From positions 1 through 54,586 of the forward strand of contig DASSKK010000108.1 in the NCBI GenBank assembly GCA_035690495.1: a stretch of 54,586 nt of DNA. The letters run 5' to 3'. The translations under genes and the position numbers were made by a program. The stretch is from DASSKK01 sp035690495. Its GTDB lineage: Bacteria; Actinomycetota; Actinomycetes; Propionibacteriales; Nocardioidaceae. Under the pieces are notes generated by a model that saw only the letters and a list, made by a program, of their open reading frames with translations, had not been told where the DNA came from and did not search any database. Below are positions 1 to 8,415 of this stretch, one piece after another. How positions within the stretch are numbered: the first letter of the stretch is position 1; the number at the start of each line of letters is the position of its first letter.

Positions 1-528
1 GGCTTCCGTGCCAACCGGCGCCTGCTCGGCGTCCAACGCATCAGCCACGACCCGATCCTCGGCGCCCGGACCTTCACTGAGCTGACCACGCCGACCATCA
101 CCAGCAACGGCACCCGTGTCCCCGGACTACGCTTCGGCGACACGCGCGTGCACGCACTGTTGCAGGCCCTGCTCATCCACCGGCTCCTGCCCAACGGGTT
201 CACCAATAGTGACCTCCGCGCGCTCGTCGCGCCCCTCCTCGGCACCAGCGCCGAGGACATCACTGCCGGGAAGATGACCTACGACCTGCGGCGCCTGCGC
301 GTGCATGGCCTGATCGTCCGGATCCCCAAGTCCCGTCGCTATCGGCTCACCGAGAACGGCCTCCATCAGGCGCTGCTGTTCACCCACGCCCACGACCACC
401 TGCTGCGCACCGGCCTGGCTGAACTCGCCGACCCCGCCCCACCCTGGCAGTCCCCGCTGCGCAAGGCCGCTCGCGCCTACCAGGCCGCTTTCAACGATCT
501 CACCGACCGAGCACGGCTCGCGGCCTGA
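1..528 (+). CDS. Winged-helix-like protein of unknown function, 5' truncated
   Basis: The reading frame is open from the first base, so the N-terminus lies outside the window; at least 175 residues are present. The visible part opens with FRANRRLLGVQRISHDP and continues into a compact region (MTYDLRRLRVHGLI, then RIPKSRRYRLTENG) that looks like a winged-helix DNA-binding fold with its wing. I recall similar actinobacterial proteins of unknown role, sometimes near mobile DNA, but cannot name a family. It ends about 100 bp before the convergent pepA. It lies outside the syntenic backbone that starts with pepA, so it may belong to an upstream accessory region. Coding is well supported; function is unknown. 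Confidence 0.6.
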   Translation, partial: GFRANRRLLGVQRISHDPILGARTFTELTTPTITSNGTRVPGLRFGDTRVHALLQALLIHRLLPNGFTNSDLRALVAPLLGTSAEDITAGKMTYDLRRLRVHGLIVRIPKSRRYRLTENGLHQALLFTHAHDHLLRTGLAELADPAPPWQSPLRKAARAYQAAFNDLTDRARLAA

Positions 529-630
529 CCGCCTCGACACTCACCGACCCCCCCCAAGAGTTGACCCGAACATCACTCTTGACTCAAACATGACGGCCCG
601 CGCCGTCTAAGCCCTCTAACCAGGCATAAC

Positions 631-2127
631 TCAACACATGGCCAGGGCCAGCTGGACCAGGGTGGCCACGCCGTAGCCGGTGCCGCCGGAGGGCACGTGC
701 CCGTGCGCCGCGCCGTAGTTGTACGCCGTCCCGGCGATGTCCAGGTGTGCCCACGCGGTGTCGCCGACGAACTGCTGCAGGAACGCTGCGGCGTACAGGG
801 TGCCGCCGACCTTGTCCACGTTGTGCTGCATCAGGTCGGCGACCTTGGAGTACGTGCGCACCTTGACCGGCATCTCCTCGGCGATCGGCATCGGCCACAG
901 GGGCTCGCCGGCTGCGGCGGCAGCGGCCAGCACGCGGGCGCGCAGCGCGTCGTCGTTGCCGAGCAGCGCGGCGACCCGGTCGCCGAGGCCGGTCGTCGCC
1001 GCACCGGTCAGCGTCGCCAGGTCGACGATCAGGTCGGGACCGGCCTCGCGGGCCAGCCCGAGCGCGTCGCCGAGCACCAGCCGGCCCTCGGCGTCGGGGT
1101 TGAGCACCTCGACGGTCTGCCCGTCGTACATCCGCAGCACGTCGCCGGGCCGGGTCGCCGAGCCGGAGACCATGTTCTCCGCCATCGGCGCGTAGCAGTT
1201 CACGGCCACCGGAAGACCCATCTCCGCGACCGCGAACGTCGCCGCGACGACGGCGGCGGCGCCGCCCATGTCGGACTTCATCCCCTTCATGGCCGTGGAG
1301 GTCTTGATGTTCAGGCCACCGGAGTCGAACGTGATCCCCTTGCCGACCAGCGCGATCGACGTCCGCGCGCCGCGCGGCCGGTAGTAGAGCCGCACCAGCC
1401 GCGGCGGATTGGCCGACCCCTGGCCGACGCCGATGATGCCGCCGAAGCCGCCGTCGGCGAGAGCTCGCTCGTCGAGCACCTCGACCCGCACCTTGGAGCG
1501 GCGCGACGTGGCCAGGCCGGTCACCGCGTCCGCGAACGACTCGGGGGTGAGGTCGCGCGCGGGGGTGTTCACCCAGTCACGGACACGCGTCGTGGCCCGG
1601 GCCACCACCTCGGCCCGCACGAGAGCCGCGTCGGCCGCCTTCGTGCGCGCGGCCGGCGTGAGTACGACGACCTCGCCGGGAAGGCCCCGCTCCGCGGCCG
1701 ACTTGTAGCTGCTGAACGTGTAGGCGCCCAGCGTGAAGCCCTCCACCACCGCACGGACGTGCTCGGGACCGCCTGCGGGAAGCGCGAGCGCGACGCTGGC
1801 CGCGTTGCTCAGAGCCCGTGCCGCCGCGCCGGCTGCACGCCGTACCTCCGAGGGCGTCAGCGCGGCCGGGTTCTGCTCGCCGAGGCCGACGAGCATGAGC
1901 AGGGGAGACCGCAGCGTGCCGGACGTGGGCAGCTTCGCGATCTCGCCGGCCCGCCCGGTGAACCCGAGCGTCGACAGCAGCGGGGAGAGCCTGCGGCCGT
2001 ACGCCGAGGCGACGGGCTCACCGCCCTCCGCGACCCGCAGACCCTTCGGGGTGCGCACCACGCCGACGACCACCACGTCTGCCCGGGTCTTGTCGGCTGC
2101 CCCCCTGCGCAGCGTGTAGCTGGTCAC
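631..2127 (-). CDS. pepA: Leucyl aminopeptidase (M17 family)
   Basis: Cytosolic dimetal aminopeptidase that removes N-terminal residues from peptides. The 498 residues match the usual M17 length. The catalytic domain carries the full ligand set: Lys263 and Asp268 in VGKGITFDSGG, Lys275, Asp286 in KSDMGGAAA, and Asp345/Glu347/Arg349 in NPDAEGRLVLGDAL. The spacing agrees with E. coli PepA. The start is GTG, with an AGGAGG Shine-Dalgarno about 12 nt upstream. It is divergent from gcvT, as are, from memory, pepB (Rv2213) and gcvT (Rv2211c) in M. tuberculosis. Nothing suggests inactivation. Confidence 0.95.
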   Translation of the reverse strand: MTSYTLRRGAADKTRADVVVVGVVRTPKGLRVAEGGEPVASAYGRRLSPLLSTLGFTGRAGEIAKLPTSGTLRSPLLMLVGLGEQNPAALTPSEVRRAAGAAARALSNAASVALALPAGGPEHVRAVVEGFTLGAYTFSSYKSAAERGLPGEVVVLTPAARTKAADAALVRAEVVARATTRVRDWVNTPARDLTPESFADAVTGLATSRRSKVRVEVLDERALADGGFGGIIGVGQGSANPPRLVRLYYRPRGARTSIALVGKGITFDSGGLNIKTSTAMKGMKSDMGGAAAVVAATFAVAEMGLPVAVNCYAPMAENMVSGSATRPGDVLRMYDGQTVEVLNPDAEGRLVLGDALGLAREAGPDLIVDLATLTGAATTGLGDRVAALLGNDDALRARVLAAAAAAGEPLWPMPIAEEMPVKVRTYSKVADLMQHNVDKVGGTLYAAAFLQQFVGDTAWAHLDIAGTAYNYGAAHGHVPSGGTGYGVATLVQLALAMC

Positions 2128-2244
2128 CGGGCAGGATCCTCCTGGGCTCGACAGGTGTTCGGCGGCTGCGACGTGTGCGTCGGCGGCCCGACCGGCACTC
2201 TACGCGGCCGAGGTTCGGTCGAAGGCTGCGGTAGTTTCGGCCGC

Positions 2245-3363
2245 ATGGCTGCCGCGTCTCCCGATCTGTCGCGTTCCCCGTTACACGAACGGCACGTCGA
2301 GCTCGGCGCCAAGATGGCGGAGTTCGGCGGCTGGCAGATGCCGTTGGAGTACTCCTCCGGAGTCGTCAAGGAGCACACCTCGGTCCGCGAGGCCGTCGGC
2401 ATCTTCGACGTCAGCCACCTCGGGAAGACCGTGGTCTTTGGACCGGGCGCCGCCGAGCACGTGAACGCCACTCTCGCCAACGACCTGGGCAGGATCGGTC
2501 CCGGCAAGGCGCAGTACACACTCTGCTGCGACGACGCCACCGGCGGCGTCGTCGATGACCTGATCGCCTACCTGGCCGGCGACGACGACGTGCTCCTGGT
2601 TCCCAATGCCGCCAACAACGCCGAGGTGTGCCGGCGGCTCGCCCAGGCCGCACCGGACGGCGTACACGTGGAGAACCGGCACCAGGACTTCGCGGTGCTC
2701 GCCGTGCAGGGACCGCGCAGCGACGACGTGCTCGAGGCTGTCGGTCTGCCGACGGGCCACGAGTACATGTCGTTCGTCGACGCCGAGCGGGACGGCGCAC
2801 AGGTGCGGGTGTGCCGCAGCGGCTACACCGGGGAGCGGGGCTACGAGCTGGTCTGCGACACGGAGGCCGCGCCGGCCTTGTGGGACGTCCTGCTGGACGC
2901 CGGCCGGCCGCTCGGGATGCTGCCCTGCGGCCTCGGCGCCCGGGACACGTTGCGCACCGAGATGGGCTACCCGCTGCACGGGCAGGACATCGGTCTGGAG
3001 ATCACTCCGAACCAGGCGCGGCTCGGCTGGGCGGTCGGTTGGAAGAAGGACGCCTTCTGGGGCAGGGACGTGCTGCTCGCCGAGAGGCAGGCCGGACCGG
3101 AGCGGCGGCTGCGGGGCATCGTCTCCACCGGCCGCGGCATCCCGCGGCCCGGCATGCAGGTGGTCGACGCGACCGGCGCGCCTTTGGGCTCCGTCACCTC
3201 CGGCACGTTCTCCCCGACGCTGCGCAAGGGTGTCGGACTCGCGCTGCTGGCCGCCGGAGACGGCGGGGTCGGCGACGGCGACGAGGTCGGCGTCGACGTG
3301 CGCGGCCGTCGCGAGACGTTCACGGTGACCAAGCCCCCCTTCGTCACCGCGGACGCCGGCTGA
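2245..3363 (+). CDS. gcvT: Glycine cleavage system T protein (aminomethyltransferase)
   Basis: Transfers the methylene unit from aminomethylated H protein to tetrahydrofolate and releases ammonia. The protein is 372 residues, the normal GcvT size. The N-terminal SPLHERHVELGAKMAEFGGW and the folate-site region (FDVSHLGK, then SGYTGERGYEL and MGYPLHGQDI) are typical. The frame is open far upstream, but the conserved N-terminus begins at this ATG, so the longer reading is spurious. The other cleavage-system genes (gcvP, gcvH) are not in the window. It is divergent from pepA and convergent with cobS 16 bp downstream. Confidence 0.95.
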   Translation: MAAASPDLSRSPLHERHVELGAKMAEFGGWQMPLEYSSGVVKEHTSVREAVGIFDVSHLGKTVVFGPGAAEHVNATLANDLGRIGPGKAQYTLCCDDATGGVVDDLIAYLAGDDDVLLVPNAANNAEVCRRLAQAAPDGVHVENRHQDFAVLAVQGPRSDDVLEAVGLPTGHEYMSFVDAERDGAQVRVCRSGYTGERGYELVCDTEAAPALWDVLLDAGRPLGMLPCGLGARDTLRTEMGYPLHGQDIGLEITPNQARLGWAVGWKKDAFWGRDVLLAERQAGPERRLRGIVSTGRGIPRPGMQVVDATGAPLGSVTSGTFSPTLRKGVGLALLAAGDGGVGDGDEVGVDVRGRRETFTVTKPPFVTADAG

Positions 3364-3379
3364 CCGCCGGGCGGCGCTC

Positions 3380-4195
3380 CTACGGTGGGGAGAAGGCGGC
3401 GAGCACGAGCACGGCGGTGAAGGTGAGCTCCACGCAGGCGCCGAGGACGTCACCGGTGACCCCGCCGAGCCGACGTACGCACCACGCGCAGAAGCCGACA
3501 CCGACGAGCAGTGCGAGCGCCGACTCGCCGAACGCGAGCACGAGCCTGGGATAGCCGACGCCGATGACGACCGCGCCGGCGACCACCGCGAGCAGAGCCA
3601 CCAGCAGCACCGAGATCCACTGCACGCGCCGCACCGTGTCGGCGACGGTCGCACCGAGACCGTCGGTGCGAGCGGCCGGCACGCCCCTTCGGCAGGCCAG
3701 CGGGAGCACGAGGCGACTCAACGTCACCCCGCCGAGCACAGCGTGTACGCCGTGCCTGCCGGCAACCAGGCTGGTCAGCGCGGAGACCTGGATCAGCAGC
3801 ACCAGGACCACCGTGACCACGCCGAACGGTCCGATGTCGCCGCGCCGCATGACCTCCAGCGCCCGCGGCGCCTGCTCACGCGACCCGAGACCGTCGGCGG
3901 TGTCGGCGAGGCCGTCCAGGTGCATGGCACGCGTGAGCAGAGCCAGCAGCGCCACGGCCAGGGCGGCTCGCAGCACCGGGGAGGCGTCGGTGCGTTCGAG
4001 GATCCAGACGAGCACCGCGGAAGGTACGGCGACAAGCACCCCGACCAGCGGTGCCAGCATCATCGCGGCGGCACCGACCTGCCGGTCGACCCGCGTCGGC
4101 GGGGGCACCGGCAGCACGCTGAGCGTGCCCACGGCCAGCCGCACCGCGTCGAAGCTCCACCGGCCCTGGGCGGCACTGCTCTCCCGCGACCTCAC
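3380..4195 (-). CDS. cobS: Adenosylcobinamide-GDP ribazoletransferase (cobalamin synthase)
   Basis: Membrane enzyme that joins adenosylcobinamide-GDP to alpha-ribazole, the last condensation of B12 nucleotide-loop assembly. The 271-residue protein is strongly hydrophobic with several membrane segments. It holds the CobS signature around HLDGLADTADGLGS, rich in Asp residues for Mg2+, and MRRGDIGPFGVV. The GTG start overlaps the cobU stop as GTGA, so a longer in-frame extension upstream is rejected. It is the last gene of the riboswitch-led operon starting near 9450. cobT (Rv2207 in M. tuberculosis, from memory) is not found here. Confidence 0.93.
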   Translation of the reverse strand: MRSRESSAAQGRWSFDAVRLAVGTLSVLPVPPPTRVDRQVGAAAMMLAPLVGVLVAVPSAVLVWILERTDASPVLRAALAVALLALLTRAMHLDGLADTADGLGSREQAPRALEVMRRGDIGPFGVVTVVLVLLIQVSALTSLVAGRHGVHAVLGGVTLSRLVLPLACRRGVPAARTDGLGATVADTVRRVQWISVLLVALLAVVAGAVVIGVGYPRLVLAFGESALALLVGVGFCAWCVRRLGGVTGDVLGACVELTFTAVLVLAAFSPP

Positions 4196-4734
4196 AGCGC
4201 CACCGCCCTGCCCGCGACGCACCACAGCACCCGATCCGCTGCGTCGGCCATCCGCGTGTTGAGCGTGCCCATCTCGTCGCGGAACCTGCGACCGGCGGCG
4301 GTCGCGGGCACCACCCCCTGACCGACCTCGTTGGTGACCGCGACGACCGTGCGGGAGGCGTGCGCCCATGCGCAGACCAGCGCGTCGACCTCGGCGCGGA
4401 CCGACTCTTGCGCGCGATCGACCCACGCGGTGTCGTCCCACCCTTCGTGGCGGTCCATCACCCGGGTCAGCCACAGCGTCAGGCAGTCGACCAGCAACGG
4501 GCCGCCGGCCGCATCGAGCAGCGGCACGAGGTCCGTCGTCTCCATCGTCGACCACTGCGGGGGCCGCGCGGCCTGGTGGGCGCGGACCCGGTCCGTCCAC
4601 TCCTCGTCGTAGCCGACTGGGTAGCCGGTCGCGACGTACGTCGCCGCACCCGCCCCGGGCTCCGCGGCAAGCAGCCGCTCGGCCTGGCGGGACTTGCCCG
4701 AGCGGGCCCCGCCGATCAGCAACGTACGGCTCAC
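4192..4734 (-). CDS. cobU: Adenosylcobinamide kinase / adenosylcobinamide-phosphate guanylyltransferase
   Basis: Bifunctional enzyme that phosphorylates adenosylcobinamide and transfers GMP to give the CobS substrate. The 180-residue protein opens with the P-loop LLIGGARSGKSRQAE and has VDCLTLWLTR and VAVTNEVGQGVVP, all hallmark CobU segments. The GTG start overlaps the stop of the upstream ECF S-component gene as GTGA, and its own stop overlaps cobS in the same way. This points to translational coupling. With cobS it allows salvage of imported corrinoids, which fits the transporter genes in the same operon. Confidence 0.94.
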   Translation of the reverse strand: MSRTLLIGGARSGKSRQAERLLAAEPGAGAATYVATGYPVGYDEEWTDRVRAHQAARPPQWSTMETTDLVPLLDAAGGPLLVDCLTLWLTRVMDRHEGWDDTAWVDRAQESVRAEVDALVCAWAHASRTVVAVTNEVGQGVVPATAAGRRFRDEMGTLNTRMADAADRVLWCVAGRAVAL

Positions 4735-5555
4735 ACCTGCTCCTGCTCGAAGACCGGGACGGCGTCGAACGCGGCCCGCCGCGCCGCCCGGCGCAGCGCC
4801 CGCAGCAACGCGGAGCCGGCCAAGCCGACCAGCAGGCACGAGAGCACCGCGCGCCCGAGGTCCCACGGCAGCGACGTGGTCACGTAGAACACCCAGTAGC
4901 GATGCAGGTTACCGGTCAGCGTCCCGCCCGCGACGTAGCTCACCTCGGGGCCGTAGGACGCGAACGGCCAGAACCACAGGTTCATCACCGCACCGAACAG
5001 CAGGCTGACCACGAAGGCGTACGCCGCCAGCACCGCCACCTCGCCCCGGCCACGTGCCGGTGGCAGGCAGCCGGCGAAGAAGCCCACCCAGCCGGCCGCG
5101 ATCATCTGGAAGGGCAGCCATGGCCCGACGCCGCCGGTCAGCAGCGCGCCGACGAACAAGGTGAGCGCGCCGAGCACGAACCCGAAGCCGCGGCCGAAGA
5201 CCCGCCCGCCGAGCACGATCACCGCGAAGCTCGGCTCGAGGCCGGCGGTCCCGGGCCCGAGCGCACGCAGCGCACCCCCGACGGCCGCGAGCATGCCGAG
5301 CAGCGCGACCGCCTTCGCGTCCATCCCGCGACCCTTCCCGGACAGCCGACCGGTGGTCAGCTCGGCCAGCACGATCATCGCCAGCAGCGGCAGCAGCACC
5401 ACGAACACCAGCGGTGAGTCGCCCGAGTGCGAGGTGTCCAGGGCGGCACCGTGCTGCACCAGGAACGGCCAGCCGAACGCGACCACGCCGACCGCGAACA
5501 CAAGCACGAGCACGATCGCCGGGCGCGCCCGGACCGGGAGAAGGTCGGTCCTCAC
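4731..5555 (-). CDS. ECF transporter S component, predicted cobalamin/corrinoid-specific
   Basis: Substrate-binding membrane subunit of an energy-coupling factor importer. The 274-residue protein has about six membrane segments, beginning with a predicted helix near residues 11-31 and including a glycine-rich stretch with FGRGFGFVLGALTLFVGALL and GGVGPWLPFQMIAAGWVGFF. This is the architecture of ECF S components. The GTG start overlaps the upstream ATPase stop (GTGA). The substrate cannot be read from the protein alone. Membership of a cobalamin-riboswitch operon with cobU and cobS makes a corrinoid likely, as in CbrT-type systems. Confidence 0.82.
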   Translation of the reverse strand: MRTDLLPVRARPAIVLVLVFAVGVVAFGWPFLVQHGAALDTSHSGDSPLVFVVLLPLLAMIVLAELTTGRLSGKGRGMDAKAVALLGMLAAVGGALRALGPGTAGLEPSFAVIVLGGRVFGRGFGFVLGALTLFVGALLTGGVGPWLPFQMIAAGWVGFFAGCLPPARGRGEVAVLAAYAFVVSLLFGAVMNLWFWPFASYGPEVSYVAGGTLTGNLHRYWVFYVTTSLPWDLGRAVLSCLLVGLAGSALLRALRRAARRAAFDAVPVFEQEQV

Positions 5556-7225
5556 GACGACACCGCCTCCTCGGCCGTCTCGAGGGCGGCGGCGACCTGG
5601 CCGGGCGTCAGCCACGGCTCGGGCGCGAGCACCTTGGCGGTCTGGGGGGCGAACGCCGGGGAGGAGACCACGACCTCGGCGGTCGGGCCGTCGGCGACGA
5701 CCTCCCCGTCGGCGAGCACCAGCACCCGGTCGGCGACCTCGGCGACGAGCTCGACGTCGTGGGTCGCCAGCAGGATCCCGTGGTCGCCCTCGGCGAGGTC
5801 GCGCAGGATCTCGACCAGCCGGCGCTTGGCGGTGTAGTCCAGGCCACGGGTCGGCTCGTCGAGCAGCAGCAGCGGAGGGCCGGCGGCCAGCACGACAGCC
5901 AGCGCGAGCGTGAGGCGCTGGCCCTCCGACAGGTCGCGAGGATGCCGTCCGGCGGGGATCGCGGGGCAGAGCCGCTCGAAAAGGGCGGCTGTGGTCCCCG
6001 GCTCGACGCGCGCGTCGGTGTCGGCGGTCGCGCACTCCTCGCGCACCGACGAGGCGTAGAGCAGGTCGGTCGGGACCTGCGGCACCAGGCCGACGCTGCG
6101 CACGAGGTCTACCGGACGCATCCGGGCCGGCTGCTGCCCGCCGACCTCGACGGTCCCACCCGAAGGGGCGCGCAGCCCGACCAGCGTGTGCAGCAGGGTG
6201 GACTTGCCGGCACCGTTGCGCCCCATCAGGGCGACCACCTCGCCGGCCGACACCGACACCGAGACACCGGCGAGCGCAGTGACCCGGCCGTAGGAGACCG
6301 CGAGGTGGGCGGTGCGGGCGAGCACCGCCGCGCCGGTACGTCGTGCCTCCGGCCCGGAGCCCTGGGCCGCCGGCGAGCCGAGCGCAGCCAGCCGTCGCCG
6401 CAGCGCCGGAGCACGGCGGCGCGCATCGCGCACCGACAGCGGTGGCGGGTCCCAGCCGGCCACCCGGGCCAGCTCGACCACCGGCGGCACGATCGGCGAG
6501 CGGCTCAGCACCTCCGAGGGGACCCCGTCGACGACGCGGCCGTCACCGGGCAGCAGCAGCACCCGGTCGGCGTACTGCACGACACGTTCGAGGCGGTGCT
6601 CGGCCAGCACGACGGTCAGCCCGAGGTCGTGCACCAGCCGCTGCAGGGTGGCCAGCACCTCCTCGGCGGCGAGCGGGTCGAGCGCGGAGGTCGGCTCGTC
6701 GAGCACCAGGATCCGCGGATGCGCGGTGAGCACCGAGCCGATCGCCACCCGCTGCTGCTGGCCGCCGGACAGGTCGGCCAGCGGCCGGTCGCGCACGTCG
6801 ACCAGCCCGAGCAGGTCGAGGGTCTCCTCGACCCGGCGGCGCATCACGTCGGCGGGCACGCCGAGCGACTCCATCGCGTAGGCGAGCTCGTCCTCGACGT
6901 GGTCGGTGACGAATCCCGAGACCGGGTCCTGCCCGACGAAGCCGACGACGTCGGCCAGCTCCCTGGGCGGGTGGGTGCGGGTGTCGCGGCCGGCGACCAC
7001 GACCCGTCCGCTCACCGTGCCGCCGGAGAAGTGCGGCACCAGCCCGTTGATCGTGCGCAGCAGCGTCGTCTTGCCAGTCCCGGTGCGGCCGACCACCAGC
7101 ACCAGCTCGCCTTCCGGGATCTCGACATCCACGCCGGCGAGCACCGGCGCGGCCATCTCGGCGAACCTGACGCCGAGTCCGCGCATCGAGATCATCGCCG
7201 TCGTGTCGGCGTTCGGGCCCGTCAT
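5552..7225 (-). CDS. ECF transporter ATPase with two fused ABC domains
   Basis: Energising subunit of the ECF importer, 557 residues with two ABC ATPase domains in tandem. The first has Walker A GRTGTGKTT near residues 46-54, signature LSGGQQQRVAIG and Walker B VLDEPTSALDP. The second has Walker A GRNGAGKST, a degenerate signature LSEGQRLTLALA and Walker B LLLDEPTRGLD. Such fusions replace the separate EcfA and EcfA' subunits. The ATG overlaps the stop of the T-component gene (ATGA). The longer in-frame reading upstream is the antisense shadow of that gene. Confidence 0.93.
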   Translation of the reverse strand: MTGPNADTTAMISMRGLGVRFAEMAAPVLAGVDVEIPEGELVLVVGRTGTGKTTLLRTINGLVPHFSGGTVSGRVVVAGRDTRTHPPRELADVVGFVGQDPVSGFVTDHVEDELAYAMESLGVPADVMRRRVEETLDLLGLVDVRDRPLADLSGGQQQRVAIGSVLTAHPRILVLDEPTSALDPLAAEEVLATLQRLVHDLGLTVVLAEHRLERVVQYADRVLLLPGDGRVVDGVPSEVLSRSPIVPPVVELARVAGWDPPPLSVRDARRRAPALRRRLAALGSPAAQGSGPEARRTGAAVLARTAHLAVSYGRVTALAGVSVSVSAGEVVALMGRNGAGKSTLLHTLVGLRAPSGGTVEVGGQQPARMRPVDLVRSVGLVPQVPTDLLYASSVREECATADTDARVEPGTTAALFERLCPAIPAGRHPRDLSEGQRLTLALAVVLAAGPPLLLLDEPTRGLDYTAKRRLVEILRDLAEGDHGILLATHDVELVAEVADRVLVLADGEVVADGPTAEVVVSSPAFAPQTAKVLAPEPWLTPGQVAAALETAEEAVSS

Positions 7226-8409
7226 GCCACCGCCCGGTACGCCGGATCGATCGCGTCGGCGGGAGCGGCCGGCCGGGTGGCGACCGGAAGCGGCGGCGCC
7301 ACGAAGGCCGGCAGCAGCGCCAGCACGATGCCGGCGCACGCCAGCAGCGGCACCGGCGGGACAGCGGTCGCGCTCGCCAGCGACAGGGACGCCGGGTCGA
7401 GCGCGACCTCGAACTGCATCGCTGCCCCGGCGAGTACGCCGGACCCTGCCACCAGCCACTCCGGCAGTGCCCACGGGTCGGGGCGGTAGCGGGTGCGGCC
7501 GGTACGCCGTCCGCCCAGGTGCATGCCGAGCCCGGCCAGCACCGCACCCGTCACGAGCAGCGGCAACCCGAGCCATGCCGAGGCCGTGCCGTCCAGCAGC
7601 CCGTAGACGCCGATTGCCACGCCGAGCAGGCCGGCCAGCACCAGTCCGCCGGTGACCCGGCGCGCCGCACGCGCACGCCCCGGGTTGCCGGCACCGGACG
7701 TCGTACGCCCGTAGCCGCGGGAGTCCATCGCGGCCGCCAGCTCCACCGACCTCTCCAGGGCGCCTTCGAGCACCGGCATCGCCAGCCGGCGCAGCGACGC
7801 CGGCCCGCGGGTGCTGCGTCCCCGCAGCCGTTGTGCGGCGCGCACCCGGGACGCGTCGGTGACCAGCTGGGGTGCGAACGTCAGCGCGATCACGCAGGCG
7901 ACGCCGACCTCGTAGAGCGCGCCGGGGACGTAGCGCAGCAGCCGTCGCGCCGAGCCGAGCGCGTTGGCCGCGCCCACGCAGCACAGCAGGACGGCGAGCT
8001 GCAGGCCTGCGTACGTCGCGCTCAGCACCGCCTCCAAGGTGATGGCGCCGCCGAGCTTCAGGCCCGAGCTCGCCGGGAGCGGCAGCAAAGGCAGGGTGAA
8101 CAGCACCGTCGGCCCCTGCGAGGCGGTGGACAGCAGGGCCTGGAACACGATCCGGATCACGATCACCAGCAGGGCGAGCTTGAGGAACGCCGAGTACGAC
8201 GCCGCCCACGGCGCCGTGCTGCGACGCGCGGCGACCACGAACGCGCCGACGACGAGGATCGCGAGCAGGGGCACCGGGTTGGTGGTGCGGCTCGCCGCGG
8301 CGGCCAGGCCGAGGGCCCACACCCACCAGGCCGCCGGATGCAGGGTGCGCGGGAACCCGATCCGGTGCCGGGCCGGCAGGACGACGCTCCTGGGGCTCCG
8401 CGGGCTCAT
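7222..8409 (-). CDS. ECF transporter T component (transmembrane)
   Basis: Membrane scaffold that couples ATP hydrolysis to the S component. The 395-residue protein has an N-terminal multi-helix CbiQ/EcfT-like domain. Its coupling motif ELAAAMDSRGYGRTT contains the Ala-Arg-Gly-type element expected in EcfT. A C-terminal extension of further hydrophobic helices (after about residue 240) makes it longer than the usual 250-270 residues. It lies 6 bp downstream of the SCO2322-like gene and overlaps the ATPase gene. No bound substrate can be inferred from this subunit itself. Confidence 0.88.
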   Translation of the reverse strand: MSPRSPRSVVLPARHRIGFPRTLHPAAWWVWALGLAAAASRTTNPVPLLAILVVGAFVVAARRSTAPWAASYSAFLKLALLVIVIRIVFQALLSTASQGPTVLFTLPLLPLPASSGLKLGGAITLEAVLSATYAGLQLAVLLCCVGAANALGSARRLLRYVPGALYEVGVACVIALTFAPQLVTDASRVRAAQRLRGRSTRGPASLRRLAMPVLEGALERSVELAAAMDSRGYGRTTSGAGNPGRARAARRVTGGLVLAGLLGVAIGVYGLLDGTASAWLGLPLLVTGAVLAGLGMHLGGRRTGRTRYRPDPWALPEWLVAGSGVLAGAAMQFEVALDPASLSLASATAVPPVPLLACAGIVLALLPAFVAPPLPVATRPAAPADAIDPAYRAVA

Positions 8410-8415
8410 CGCCGC

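Noticed and set aside
697..2244. Long plus-strand open frame before gcvT and many similar long frames opposite real genes
   Set aside because: GC-rich third-position bias leaves antisense and alternate frames open. The translations are Arg/Ala/Gly-rich with no family features, whereas the annotated genes show conserved motifs.
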